From: JBCCCJ01 sp039029315
GTDB lineage: Bacteria > Bacteroidota > Bacteroidia > J057
DNA length: 64,000 bases
Reading direction: 5' to 3'
Assembly (NCBI GenBank): GCA_039029315.1
Contig: JBCCGK010000001.1
Location: 1-64,000, forward strand
Part shown: positions 8,319-18,489 of the stretch, one piece after another
Layout: every line of letters begins with the position of its first letter
How positions within the stretch are numbered: the stretch's first letter is position 1
Position numbers and translations under genes: made by a program
Notes under the pieces: generated by a model
The model's database searches: none
The model's input: only the letters and a program-made list of their open reading frames with translations
Told to the model about the DNA's origin: nothing

Positions 8319-10553
8319 TCACTCCAAGCCAACACGAACGCTCACACTGCTTCCTGCATATTGGCCTTGGGGTAAATCAATGAGGATATCGCTCACTTGT
8401 TTCTTTTCATCCCAGATCGTGCGAACATTCTCCCCCATTGGTTTTACGCGCCTGGAGATGGAAAGAACGATCTTGCCTAACTCCCGATTGGGATCAGAAA
8501 CTGTGAGTTGGAACTGATTGTCAGCGAGTCTTTGCAACAGAACAACGCCTGCCATTTCGCATGCCAAGCTGAGGGCATCCGGGAGTTCGATCTTGCCGGC
8601 CTGATAAAATACGACTTGCGTCATGCCCAACCCCTTATGGGAAACAGCTTGAAGTTCAGGGGTATTGGTGAGTATCCTGATATTGTTGTTGGAGGAACCT
8701 TGTTCAAGTTCCTGGATAGAAGTAGCTGGGACAACGATATAGGCATAAGCGGCATCGCTGGGTCGTATCCCATGATCCAGCCAGAGAGAGAATACATCCA
8801 GGTTGAGTTCATCTTTGGGAGAATCGGTCTGTTTGTTGATTCGCCACCAGGAACCAGTGGCAGGAATGTTTTTGATATGGACAGTACCTGCTTGAGGAAA
8901 GAGATAGCCGATCTGGTCGTGATAGACCCAATCGACCTTCTGATATTCAGCCTCACCTGTGGCCAGAATAGAAGTTTCCCCTGAGACGGATAAGCTGATT
9001 GCATCACGCAGATGGCATTGATTGAGGGTGGTCAACACGGGGAGTTTCTGATTCTTGCAGGAAATCCCTGCCCCCAGACAGACATATTCCTCATCAAAAA
9101 AGAACCATGCCTTCCTAGCAATGAGAGGATCAAGCGGACTTCTAAAGTCGAAAGCAGCGGCCCCGTATCGCCCATCTGTCGCAGCACCCACAAAATCGGT
9201 CAAACCGAGTTGCTGAATCTGCTGGGATGAAGGCAGTTCGGGTTTTTGGAGGATGGTGGCACCCGGAATCTTCTGATAATCATACACAGGCCAAATATCC
9301 AGGTATTCATCCCCTGTTCGCGATATGTGATTGGCGCCATCTCCCCGATGATGGTTGAATAAGCCTTCGCTGTTATAGGGCTGCTCCATGTTGTGGGTGC
9401 GGGTGGAATACATTCTGATAGATGCGAACCAATCCGGTCGCTGACAGGTGAAATGTTCGGTATGCCAGAACCAGCTGGCATGAGACAAGGTCGGTTTGTC
9501 CCCTTTTTTTCTAATAGCGACAATTTCCTGAAGTTCGTCCTTGCGGTAGGGAGAAATGAGTAATAGATCTTCTGCAAGAGAGGCACCATAAGGTCTGAGG
9601 GCCCCCACCCGGCTAATGCTACGGTTTTTTACCCCAGCATCTGGATATTTGCCGAAGACAGCCATTTTGCAAATTCCATCCAGAAAGTAATCGATCAACT
9701 GTTCTAGTTTGGCTTCGGAAAATGCGAAGGAGGTTCCCTGCGTATATCTTGCCCACTCCACAAACGCAGCAGCATATCCGAGTCCATAAGAAAGTGTATT
9801 GTTGACACCATCCGTTCTGTGGTGGAAGCTGTGGTCATGCATAATCCCTCGTCCACCCATTTTTCGATTGGAAAATCCTTTCGACATATGCCTGAATCCA
9901 TACCCATAGGAGGCCCCGACCCAATCCGAGAATTTGATTTCACTTTCTATCACCCGAATAATGCGATCAAAGGCTTCCCATTCTCCCAAAAACACCTGAT
10001 TCCTGGCCTCGATACTGGCGATCTTGATGCGATCTCCACCAGGGCGCGCGCCAGGAGCATCGATATGCGCACGCCTGATCATGGGTTGTATGTGTAATAC
10101 CAATTGTTTGTCCAACTCATCTCCCACCAGCAACATCACAGATACCAGGGCATTGGGGGTTCCGATTTGATTGTACCACCAGTTGTCGGCGACATAATCT
10201 TTTTCTGCCCAGTGTTTCAAGGCTTTTGCGATGCTTTGTTTGACCTGCCTTTTGTTGTGGTAGGCAGACGACGGGCTCCGATATGCGCGGGCCAAACTGA
10301 ACATATGGCCATAGTGGTATCGGTGCTCAAAGGCAGTCCGGGACACATCTTGATAATTAATGCCTGGCCAGGTTCCATCTTCCCGGATCGTTTCCAGCAA
10401 GTGGGTGATCTCTGCATCATCGATCTTGCCCGCAGTCAATTCCTGGGTGATTCGTTGCTTAATCAGGTCAATATCGGCTTGACTTCTGACGGGCTTGGCC
10501 ACAATGATTGACAGGAAGAGAAAGAAGAGCAAATGTGAATTGATTGTTGCCAT
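8319..10553 (-). CDS. Polysaccharide lyase family 8 (hyaluronate/chondroitin/xanthan lyase-like)
   Basis: A secreted lyase predicted to cleave uronic-acid-containing polysaccharides by beta-elimination. With the start at 10553 it has 744 residues and a clean signal peptide (HLLFFLFLSIIVAKPVRSQA). AGGAG lies just upstream of this ATG, which is why it is preferred over the in-frame ATG seven codons earlier at 10574. The family architecture is visible: an alpha/alpha toroid with NWWYNQIGTP (residues 124-133, likely catalytic Asn region), then HDHSFHHRTDG (His 239-245) and LSYGLGY (Tyr 256 and 260), matching the Asn-His-Tyr catalytic set of PL8. A beta-sandwich domain follows. The order of motifs and length fit PL8 well, but the exact substrate cannot be read. 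It precedes the membrane hydrolase gene on the same strand. Confidence 0.88.
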   Translation of the reverse strand: MATINSHLLFFLFLSIIVAKPVRSQADIDLIKQRITQELTAGKIDDAEITHLLETIREDGTWPGINYQDVSRTAFEHRYHYGHMFSLARAYRSPSSAYHNKRQVKQSIAKALKHWAEKDYVADNWWYNQIGTPNALVSVMLLVGDELDKQLVLHIQPMIRRAHIDAPGARPGGDRIKIASIEARNQVFLGEWEAFDRIIRVIESEIKFSDWVGASYGYGFRHMSKGFSNRKMGGRGIMHDHSFHHRTDGVNNTLSYGLGYAAAFVEWARYTQGTSFAFSEAKLEQLIDYFLDGICKMAVFGKYPDAGVKNRSISRVGALRPYGASLAEDLLLISPYRKDELQEIVAIRKKGDKPTLSHASWFWHTEHFTCQRPDWFASIRMYSTRTHNMEQPYNSEGLFNHHRGDGANHISRTGDEYLDIWPVYDYQKIPGATILQKPELPSSQQIQQLGLTDFVGAATDGRYGAAAFDFRSPLDPLIARKAWFFFDEEYVCLGAGISCKNQKLPVLTTLNQCHLRDAISLSVSGETSILATGEAEYQKVDWVYHDQIGYLFPQAGTVHIKNIPATGSWWRINKQTDSPKDELNLDVFSLWLDHGIRPSDAAYAYIVVPATSIQELEQGSSNNNIRILTNTPELQAVSHKGLGMTQVVFYQAGKIELPDALSLACEMAGVVLLQRLADNQFQLTVSDPNRELGKIVLSISRRVKPMGENVRTIWDEKKQVSDILIDLPQGQYAGSSVSVRVGLE

Positions 10554-10615
10554 AGCTCCTGTTTGAAGGGACAATATTTTCTGCTTGTAATCACTCTTTC
10601 ATCTCAAGCAAACAA

Positions 10616-10679
10616 GGCAGAAAATTGTTGAAGTCAATGGTCAATCGTTGTTCATGATCTTTTGTCTTCATTTTCTGCC
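10616..10679. terminator. Inverted repeat between lyase and WD40-caspase genes
   Basis: GGCAGAAAAT at 10616-10625 pairs perfectly with ATTTTCTGCC at 10670-10679, and GAAG/CTTC can extend the stem inside a 4-base bulge. It sits downstream of the WD40-caspase stop codon and upstream of the lyase start, both on the minus strand. It could end transcription of the caspase gene or control the lyase. The long loop makes the terminator call uncertain. Confidence 0.35.
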
Positions 10680-10744
10680 TGAGTCCTCTATCATGTGAAA
10701 AAACTCCTTGCCAACCAAATCCGAAATCAACAACAAGCGCCCGA

Positions 10745-13700
10745 TTAGAGTTTCTTCACTATTTCTCCCATCATCTGCCGAACCAGTTTGGGGGCATCCG
10801 CCTGACTCCCTGTGAGCTCAAAGCTGGATAGAAGTTCTTCCCCTTTGCGGAGTCGGATCTCTATCTGGAGTTGATCCCCTTCCACCGTATAGAGTCCGCG
10901 CACTGAATAAGCAGAAGCATCAGGCATCATGGACGGTGTATACATCAGTTTGTCTTTCCCCTTTTTGAGGGAATAGTCTCGAAGAATTTGATTGAGTTGA
11001 ACAGATATATTCAACCAGTCATTGATTTCCTCTCGATCCAAAAACACACTCGGAAGCATACGCGGAACCTCCTGGCCAATGGGGATGTCTACCTCTGCTG
11101 TAATAATTCCAATATCAAAGCTGGCTCCACTTCCTGGAAAGGCCAGCATAGGGGTCTGTATGCCATTGATACGTTTGGCCAACTTGGGGACTTCATCACG
11201 TGAAAACTGGAACAGCTTCATTATATCAACTGGTTCATTTAGTTGGACTCCTTTCATGCCACTGAGCAGGCTATAAGTGAGCAGGCCCTGCCTGAATTCT
11301 GTTGCCTCAAAGCTGGATTTGTCAGCAGCACTTCCGGCCAGCACATACATGCCCGTGCGATCTTTCATACGATCCAGTGCGATGACCTGATTGGAGTTGA
11401 GCGATTTGCGTCCAGATAGCAAATTCTCGACGACCTTGCCAGAATTACAAGCATCGACTATCATGACTTGCTTCATGGCGGCGATCTCATTGATCCAGCT
11501 AGTCAATTCCTCGTCCGAGATGGCATAATTGTTACGAATCTCTGTATCACTCAGGTCTTCACTAGCGATATCTTTGGTGAGATAATAAAAATTGGTTTTC
11601 TCTGCGCTTCCGTAAGTGACCCCATGCCCAGACAAGAACAGCAAGAGTATGTCCTGCGGAAAGGCTTGTTCCGCAATTTTCTGCAAAGTTTGCTGAATAT
11701 TGGATTTGGAAGGCAAATGCTCTGGACCTGATTCTGTGGTGAGAATATAGGAATGTACCCTGTCTCCAAACAACTGTTTAGCGGAGGAACTGATAGCTGT
11801 CGCCATGTCCTGTGCATCATCGCTGGCAAATTGCAAATCCAGACTTTCTCCATTATAGTTGGACGTACCAATCGACACAGCATAGAGACTTGTCTGATGA
11901 GAAGAGATCTGGGAGAAGGAAGGCTGATAGCTGATGTCTATGGCTTCGCTTTTGAGCCAGCCCTCCGAATTATAGACTCTCACAGCTATCTCGTTCTTGC
12001 CGGGGCGATAGTATTTTTTGAATTGGCGAAGATTCACTTTCAAATCCGTTTGTCGATCGGGATTGACGTCTGTCATGACTTCTTTCTGGTTGATAAATAC
12101 ACTGACTTTGCCGATACCGCCACTGCGTTCGATGAGATGAATGTGGAGTATGTCGTTGGTCACGCTAAGTTGAGTGCTTGGGTACAGAGCCAATTCTCCA
12201 AAGACGGCCACATCCCTGACAGGACTGTCGCTATATCCCAGGAGTTTGGAGAGAAGACCTGGCTCATAGTATCTTTCCTTGAGTTGTTCCAGCTCAATGA
12301 TGTTCAATCCCTGATTGAAGTGCATCTTCTCCATCGCAGCAGGACTCGCATCAAACAGGCCAGAAGGCGCCCTTACCACCCAATCTCCTTCACTCAGGGA
12401 GATCAGGGAAGCCACTTCCTGACTCTGGAGATTCCAGATCTTGAGTTGGTGATCATTCCCTCCTGAGAGCAAAAAGCGTCCGTCAGGCGAGATGTCTACC
12501 GTTCGAATCATGTTCCTGTGTCCCTGAAACCGCAGCAATTCCTTGCCTTTGCTGTTGAGCAACCAAATGGTTCCATCGGCCGATCCAACGACAATGCGTT
12601 CCCAATCATCAGAGAATGCCATACAAGTGAGCCAATTGACATCGAGTTCGAAGGATCGGATTTTTTTGCCGTTGATTCTGTACAGACTGATCCGTCCTGT
12701 GCGCTCTCCCAAGGCAAACTGACTTCCGTCCGGGGAGAAATGCAACTGCTCCATGACATTGGGATTGCCTTTGACAGGGAATTCTTGCAATTGTGTGCCA
12801 GAGCGATCATATAATCGGGCAACATCCATTTCCCAGTCAGCAACAAGGAAGTGTTGTCCATCCGGGGAGAGTGCTGCTTCGTATATCTTATTTCGTCCGA
12901 AGTAATTAGCGGTTCGTTTGGGCTTCAGGACAATCTTGCTGACTGCCGTTCCGTCTCTGTTCCATAGAGTGGCCGAGCCATTCTCTGAAGCTGTCAGGAT
13001 GCTCTGCCCATCACGGGAAATACCCACTGAGGAGATAAAGGAAGTATCTCCCTGGAAAACTTGTTGTACCTCTTTGCCATCTCGATCCCACAAGGTGCTG
13101 ATACGGTCAAAGCCACCTGCGAGTATATGTTGTCCATCTGCTGAAAATACCACAGAGGTAATTCCCTGTTCCATGCCCGGAAGTCGTTGGACGAGAGGTT
13201 CGCGAAGATCCCATAGTTTGGCTTCTACCGATCCAGAAAGAATGTGCGTGCCATCCGGTGAAAATGTAGCATCTCGAAAAGACAGGCTATGACCTTTGAA
13301 TTCCTGAAGAAGTTCGCCATTCAGATCCCAGAGGTAGGCGATGCGTCTTGATCCTGCTGCCATGATTTGCTTCCCATCAGGGGTATATCTGACATCCCAT
13401 ATCACCGTTTTTTCTTCAGATGGTGCCAGAGGTTTGATCGTATCACTCGCCAGATCCCAGATGCCTGCATCAATTCCTCCAAAGAGTACTTGCTGCCCAT
13501 TTGGAGAAAAAGTGGCTGAAGCTACATACATATCTGTCCATGAGCGTTGGTGGAGAATGTTGCCGTTCAAGTCCCGAATGAGGAGGGTCGAATCTTTGCT
13601 GGCTGAAAGAAAACGTGTCCCATCTGGGGAGAAGGCGATGGAGGATACCTGGGATAAATGTCCCCCGAAACTACGATGCTTTCCACTTATCAACTCCCAG

Positions 13701-14293
13701 ATATGGACATGATCTCCAGGAGCTTGGATAATGGTCTGTGGATTTCGTATGTCAGCGACACCTGCCACGCTGTTGCCTCCCAGCATGACATATCGGCCAT
13801 TGGGCGAGAAGGCAACAGAATGTACCGCTAGCAATTTGGGAGCATGGAATTGTTTGAGAAACTCTCCTTTCAGGGTATACAGAAGAGCAGCCCGACCTTG
13901 ACAAGCAAACAGAACACTGTCCCCGCTTTGCGAAAACGCAATGGAATTGATGGCTCCTGCATTGGGCTTAATGGTCTGCAACAGATTCCCCTGGAGATCC
14001 CATAAGTTGGCTGTCCCATCTCCACTCCCCGTCATCATGCGTTGACCATCTGGATGAAAAACCACCTTTTTGACTGCTTTTGTATGTGTTTCGAATCGTT
14101 GAATCAAATGCCCTTTCCGATTCCATAAATTGAACGACTTGTCGCTGGAACCAGTGAGAATGTATTGTCCTTTTGGAGCCATTGCCACGGACAGAACATT
14201 GTCTGTATGGCCGATTGGGGCAACAAGCTCGGGGGGCTGGGCGAATAGCTCAATACCCAAAAGGAGAAAGAGACAGAAAAGGAATCGGAGCAT
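10745..14293 (-). CDS. Secreted WD40-caspase (peptidase C14) protein, copy 1
   Basis: A 1182-residue protein with a signal peptide (LRFLFCLFLLLGIELFAQ). Residues about 25-630 are roughly a dozen WD40 blades with recurring 'FSPDG...LWD' units, enough for two propellers. A linker at about 635-700 contains the run IIELEQLKERYYEPGLL. Beta-sandwich-like sequence follows at about 705-790 (GGIGKVSVFINQKEV). A caspase-fold domain occupies about 800-1055: catalytic His890 in LFLSGHGV and Cys949 in VMIVDACNSGK, the normal dyad of metacaspase-like C14 peptidases. The C-terminal 120 residues are of unknown fold. It lies 176 bases downstream of its paralogue, on the same strand. Export of a caspase-like protease points to a periplasmic or surface role, probably switched by ligand binding to the propellers; that role is inference. 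Confidence 0.92.
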   Translation of the reverse strand: MLRFLFCLFLLLGIELFAQPPELVAPIGHTDNVLSVAMAPKGQYILTGSSDKSFNLWNRKGHLIQRFETHTKAVKKVVFHPDGQRMMTGSGDGTANLWDLQGNLLQTIKPNAGAINSIAFSQSGDSVLFACQGRAALLYTLKGEFLKQFHAPKLLAVHSVAFSPNGRYVMLGGNSVAGVADIRNPQTIIQAPGDHVHIWELISGKHRSFGGHLSQVSSIAFSPDGTRFLSASKDSTLLIRDLNGNILHQRSWTDMYVASATFSPNGQQVLFGGIDAGIWDLASDTIKPLAPSEEKTVIWDVRYTPDGKQIMAAGSRRIAYLWDLNGELLQEFKGHSLSFRDATFSPDGTHILSGSVEAKLWDLREPLVQRLPGMEQGITSVVFSADGQHILAGGFDRISTLWDRDGKEVQQVFQGDTSFISSVGISRDGQSILTASENGSATLWNRDGTAVSKIVLKPKRTANYFGRNKIYEAALSPDGQHFLVADWEMDVARLYDRSGTQLQEFPVKGNPNVMEQLHFSPDGSQFALGERTGRISLYRINGKKIRSFELDVNWLTCMAFSDDWERIVVGSADGTIWLLNSKGKELLRFQGHRNMIRTVDISPDGRFLLSGGNDHQLKIWNLQSQEVASLISLSEGDWVVRAPSGLFDASPAAMEKMHFNQGLNIIELEQLKERYYEPGLLSKLLGYSDSPVRDVAVFGELALYPSTQLSVTNDILHIHLIERSGGIGKVSVFINQKEVMTDVNPDRQTDLKVNLRQFKKYYRPGKNEIAVRVYNSEGWLKSEAIDISYQPSFSQISSHQTSLYAVSIGTSNYNGESLDLQFASDDAQDMATAISSSAKQLFGDRVHSYILTTESGPEHLPSKSNIQQTLQKIAEQAFPQDILLLFLSGHGVTYGSAEKTNFYYLTKDIASEDLSDTEIRNNYAISDEELTSWINEIAAMKQVMIVDACNSGKVVENLLSGRKSLNSNQVIALDRMKDRTGMYVLAGSAADKSSFEATEFRQGLLTYSLLSGMKGVQLNEPVDIMKLFQFSRDEVPKLAKRINGIQTPMLAFPGSGASFDIGIITAEVDIPIGQEVPRMLPSVFLDREEINDWLNISVQLNQILRDYSLKKGKDKLMYTPSMMPDASAYSVRGLYTVEGDQLQIEIRLRKGEELLSSFELTGSQADAPKLVRQMMGEIVKKL

Positions 14294-14469
14294 CTAGAGG
14301 TGGATTATCTGGGTGATGAAATATACTGATTTATTCTGATTTGAGGGAGACAGATACACAGAGCTGGTCTGGCATCTTGGGCTACCCCTCAGTGGCCAGA
14401 GACTCTATTTTTTCCTTTCTGATAACTCCCCTATTGCAAGCGTGGTGTATGCCGGGACGATATCAGATC

Positions 14470-17400
14470 CTACAAATGCTTGTATGCTTCTCTCATAATT
14501 TTCTTTACAAGCCCATCGAGATCGCTTTTTTCTCCCGAAACTGTTAGGAGGGCAATGTTCGCATCTCCCTTGAATAGTCCGGCGGAAACGGTAACCGTGC
14601 CTTCAGACTGTGTATATCGCCCTTTGATAGAATAGGAATTCTCATCATAGCTGAAGGCATCGACATAGATCAGCTTGGCACCCGCGCCTTTTGCTGTTAT
14701 GTTTGTCAGATGCTGGCTGAATTTCTCTGATAATTTGAGCACATCTGCAAAGGCATGCTCATCCTGAAAGTTGTTTCGAACAAAGACTGGTTTGATCTCT
14801 GCCAGGGGAATCTTCACTGAACTGTTCACCAAGCCAATATCGAAACTCGAACCCCCATCTGGAAAAGCAAGCATGGGCGTCTGTATTCCTTTGACACTTT
14901 TGGCAAGCTGCGGAACCTCTTCGCGCGAAAACTGGAAGAGCTTCATGATGTCTACTTGTCCATTTCCGCCCAAAGCTCTGCCTTTCATGCCACTTAATAT
15001 GCTGTAGGTAAGCAAGCCTTGTCCATATTGAGAGGCTTCATAGCTGACCTTGTCCGAAGCACTTCCCGAAAGCACGAACATTCCTGTACGATCTTTCATG
15101 CGGTCCAAGGCCCGTATTTGCGTGGAATTCAACTGTTTCTTTCCAGTAAGGAGATTTTCTACCACTTTGCCTGAATTACAAGCATCGATGATCATTACTT
15201 GTTTGAGGGCTCTGATATCGGTAAGCCATTGGGTCAATTCGTCATCGGAAATGGCAAATTGATTTCTGATCTCAGGATCTTCCAGGTCTTCACTGGCAAT
15301 TCCTTTGGTGAGATAATAAAAATTAGCCTTTTCTGCCTGACCATAAGTAACCCCATGACCAGATAAGTATAGCAGAATGATATCCTGTGGTTCTGCCTTG
15401 GCTTTGATTTCCTCAAATATCCCCCGAATATTCGACTTGGAGGGAGCTGTCATTCCGCTTTCGGTAGAGAGCAGATAGGAGTGCACCCGATCCTGGAAGA
15501 TTTGACTCCCGGCAGATTCGAGAGCGGTAGAAATGGCGATGGCATCCTTGCCAGCGAATTGCAGATCAAGTTTGTCCCCTTCGTAATCGGCAGTGCCAAT
15601 CGAAATGGTGTAGAGACTGGGATTGGCTGCCAAGACCAGACCTGCGGAACCATTCCCACTTCCTTTGGTGCTAACAAAATCTGGCAGATACTCCAATACA
15701 ATTTCAGCGCTTTTGAACCAACCCTCCGCATTGTAGGACCTGATAGAAATTTTGTTGTTCCCGGCTATATAGTTTTTGGCAAATACATTTTCCTTCAGAT
15801 CTATGGAAAGCTCCGTTTTGTGGGATGGATTGGCATTCTCCATCGCCTCTTTGTTGTTGACAAATACACTCACCTTTCCGATGCCTCCATTGCGCGCTGT
15901 AAGTGAGATGATGAGTCGATCTTGCTGGATAGATGCCTTGGTTTCCGGGTAGAGTTTTACGTCATCAAATATCGTTACATCTCTGATTTCTCCTTCCTGA
16001 AAGCCTGTTAATTTGGCTAATAAACCGGGCTCATAGTAACGCTCCTTTAGCTGTTCGAGTTCGATCACCTCCAGGCCATAGGTATAGTGCATCCTGTGCA
16101 TCGCTCCAGGCGAGGCATCGAATAAACCGGAGGGCGTTGTGATGACCCAATCTGCTGTATCAAGGAGGATCATGGTCGCCAGTTCTTTTCTGGATGACAC
16201 TTCATACAACTTGAGTTCATTGTGCCAATTGCTGATCACCACATATTGACCATCTGGTGAAAAGGCAACAGATTGTGCGGAATTTTCCGGGAATTCATGT
16301 ACTTTTTCCCCGGAAGCAAGCTCCCACAATTGGGTGGGCCCGAGTCCTTGTCCAATGATTACATATTTTCCATCTGGAGAAAAATCAAAGGCATTCCATC
16401 TATCTGAGTTTTCAGTAATAACTTTTCCCTTGATGCCTCCTGTCTCGGGATCGAGAACAGCTGCATAGATTGGCGCATGCACCCAATTATCCCCTCTATC
16501 CCTGCTTCCGGCAAACAAATGCTTTCCATCTGGCGAAAAACTGCTTGTGATTTCAGATCGATTGTATTGATCCAACTCCCAGGTTCGCCCTTTTTCTTTT
16601 TGTAGCATGAACCACTTTACCTTGCCTCCTGCTCCAAATATGGAATAGGCTCCATCTAAGGAAAAAGCTGCAGATGTGACAGCTCCAGAAAACTGTTGAT
16701 AGAAATCGGCCGCTCCTGTCTCGATATTCCAGTAAATGGCTGTATGATCTTTGCTACCTGTAAGCAGGGTTTTGCTATCATGAGTAAAAGCAAGAGTTGT
16801 GATCGCACTATCGTGACCTGAGAAAGTCTTGATTTCAGAATGATTGGCCAGATCCCAAAGTTTGACGGTCTGTTCCTCCTCGACAAAGGCGATGTATTGC
16901 CCATCAGGAGAGAAGGCAACGGATTGGGTTGTGCCATTTGTCTCTGATGGCAGCTGTGCCGGGAGTTGGAGGGAAGCTGTTCCATTGACCATATCCCAGA
17001 TCCTGGCTGTGCTATCCTTTCTCAAAACATTGACAAGATATCTTCCATCTGGAGAAAAACGGGTAGATCTGGGAATCCTGGAATGACCGCTGAAGGTTTG
17101 AACAAATCGGTGGGATTCCAGCTCAAACAAAAGCGCTATATCCTTATAGTCTGTGAGAAAATATTTCCCATCTGAAGAAATAGAGACTTGTTCTCCTGTA
17201 GTAAGATAGTTGAGGACATGTGTTTCGAGATTGATCTTGGCAATCACATCCCCTACTGAATGGTATACGCTGGCGAGAAGATATTTTCCATCTGGCGTAA
17301 AAGCAAATGTACTGGACCCAACTCTTTGATGGGGCCCTGGATAGGTCTTGATGAGGGACCCGTCAGCACTTGACCAAAGATCAATCGAATAAATACAATT

Positions 17401-18042
17401 CATGACGATATGCTTTCCATCAGGAGAGAAAGCCCCCGAAAGGTACATGCCTCTTGTAGATTTGGTTCGAAAACGTTCTGTTTTGCTCGTCAAGTCCCAA
17501 ATAATGCCGGTGCTGTCCTCACTGACGGTGAGAAACTGTCGACTGTCAGGAGAAATAGCTACCCCAAAGATTCGGCCTGTATGCCCTGAAAAGCTGTGCA
17601 GTTTCTCGCCCGTCTGAAAATCCCACACAATGGCATTCGAATCAACATCAGTAACGAGGTACCTGAGATCGGGCGAGATAGCCATCGTGCCATCTGCATC
17701 AAAGCGTTTCAACTGCTCGCCGCTCTCGATGTCCCACTCAACGACTTCCCTGTTGGTACGGACCAGGATACTGTTTCCGTCCGGGACAAATATCGCATCC
17801 AAATTTAGCACCCATTCCTGCAAATCAGCGCCAAAACTCTTGATTTCATTTCCTGACTTCCTATCCCAAAGAATAGCTTTTCCGTCTGTGCTGCCAGTAA
17901 GCACAAAGCGTCCATCCGGTGAGATATCTAGCGCAGTGAGATCTCGACTGTGGCCTGTAGGCACCACGAGTTCTGGTTTCTGCCCCAATAGATGGATCTG
18001 TAGAAGGAAGAAAAAGGATGACAGGAAAAGTGAATATCGCAT
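14470..18042 (-). CDS. Secreted WD40-caspase (peptidase C14) protein, copy 2
   Basis: A 1190-residue paralogue of the next gene to the left, with the same order of parts: signal peptide (FLSSFFFLLQIHLLGQ), about twelve WD40 blades to residue 625, the same linker (VIELEQLKERYYEPGLL), a beta domain (GGIGKVSVFVNNKEA) and a caspase domain with His896 (LYLSGHGV) and Cys955 (VMIIDACNSGK). The caspase half and linker are much more alike between copies than the propellers, as expected if a tandem duplication was followed by change of the sensing part. The gene faces away from the CHAT-STAND gene across a 447-base shared upstream region. A regulatory or programmed-death-like role is inference. Confidence 0.92.
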   Translation of the reverse strand: MRYSLFLSSFFFLLQIHLLGQKPELVVPTGHSRDLTALDISPDGRFVLTGSTDGKAILWDRKSGNEIKSFGADLQEWVLNLDAIFVPDGNSILVRTNREVVEWDIESGEQLKRFDADGTMAISPDLRYLVTDVDSNAIVWDFQTGEKLHSFSGHTGRIFGVAISPDSRQFLTVSEDSTGIIWDLTSKTERFRTKSTRGMYLSGAFSPDGKHIVMNCIYSIDLWSSADGSLIKTYPGPHQRVGSSTFAFTPDGKYLLASVYHSVGDVIAKINLETHVLNYLTTGEQVSISSDGKYFLTDYKDIALLFELESHRFVQTFSGHSRIPRSTRFSPDGRYLVNVLRKDSTARIWDMVNGTASLQLPAQLPSETNGTTQSVAFSPDGQYIAFVEEEQTVKLWDLANHSEIKTFSGHDSAITTLAFTHDSKTLLTGSKDHTAIYWNIETGAADFYQQFSGAVTSAAFSLDGAYSIFGAGGKVKWFMLQKEKGRTWELDQYNRSEITSSFSPDGKHLFAGSRDRGDNWVHAPIYAAVLDPETGGIKGKVITENSDRWNAFDFSPDGKYVIIGQGLGPTQLWELASGEKVHEFPENSAQSVAFSPDGQYVVISNWHNELKLYEVSSRKELATMILLDTADWVITTPSGLFDASPGAMHRMHYTYGLEVIELEQLKERYYEPGLLAKLTGFQEGEIRDVTIFDDVKLYPETKASIQQDRLIISLTARNGGIGKVSVFVNNKEAMENANPSHKTELSIDLKENVFAKNYIAGNNKISIRSYNAEGWFKSAEIVLEYLPDFVSTKGSGNGSAGLVLAANPSLYTISIGTADYEGDKLDLQFAGKDAIAISTALESAGSQIFQDRVHSYLLSTESGMTAPSKSNIRGIFEEIKAKAEPQDIILLYLSGHGVTYGQAEKANFYYLTKGIASEDLEDPEIRNQFAISDDELTQWLTDIRALKQVMIIDACNSGKVVENLLTGKKQLNSTQIRALDRMKDRTGMFVLSGSASDKVSYEASQYGQGLLTYSILSGMKGRALGGNGQVDIMKLFQFSREEVPQLAKSVKGIQTPMLAFPDGGSSFDIGLVNSSVKIPLAEIKPVFVRNNFQDEHAFADVLKLSEKFSQHLTNITAKGAGAKLIYVDAFSYDENSYSIKGRYTQSEGTVTVSAGLFKGDANIALLTVSGEKSDLDGLVKKIMREAYKHL

Positions 18043-18489
18043 GACTGAGATGAGTTATATAAAAAAGGTTGTTCACTGGTTTATCCTGGATAACTCAAAC
18101 GGTTATCAGCTATATGGATAAGGAGCAGAGGCTCTCCTTAGGAACAGGAAAAGAATACGGTGTTAATTTTGCGAAGGGGTTTTGCGCCAGATCAAGGAAT
18201 AAAAACAGCATGTACCGAGGTACATAAGGTTATTATGAGGCTGAGCTGGTGCAAAAAATCGAGCAAAATGATACCTTATTTTTTGACTGTTCCTAAGTCA
18301 AAAGATTCTGTGGATCAAGTGAGGGAAAGCAGAGATGGATGACAGGATTGGTTGTGATCGAGTAAACACAAGAAAGGTAGTCCTTCCATCTAGCATCCCG
18401 AAACCTCCTGCTGGTAACGTGCAGCTTTTGCAGGGTAACGTGCAGACTCATCATTCCTAAAATTCGAAATATTCTTCTACCTTTATCCT
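18043..18489. promoter_or_regulatory. Divergent control region of caspase and CHAT-STAND genes
   Basis: This 447-base gap lies between the start codons of two divergent genes, so it should hold promoters for both. No gene is convincing in it; the one 60-codon frame at 18160-18342 has no recognisable features. Close to the rightward gene is a pair of 12-base direct repeats, listed separately. Confidence 0.6.
18413..18445 (+). promoter_or_regulatory. Two 12-base direct repeats, possible operator
   Basis: GGTAACGTGCAG occurs at 18413-18424 and again at 18434-18445. The start-to-start distance is 21 bases, two turns of the helix, so a protein could bind both on one face. They lie 45 bases before the CHAT-STAND start codon. 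This is the layout of a tandem operator, but no cognate regulator is identified. Confidence 0.45.

Noticed and set aside
11753..12466. 237-codon plus-strand frame opposite the WD40-caspase gene
   Set aside because: It is the antisense shadow of a clearly real gene with an intact domain order.
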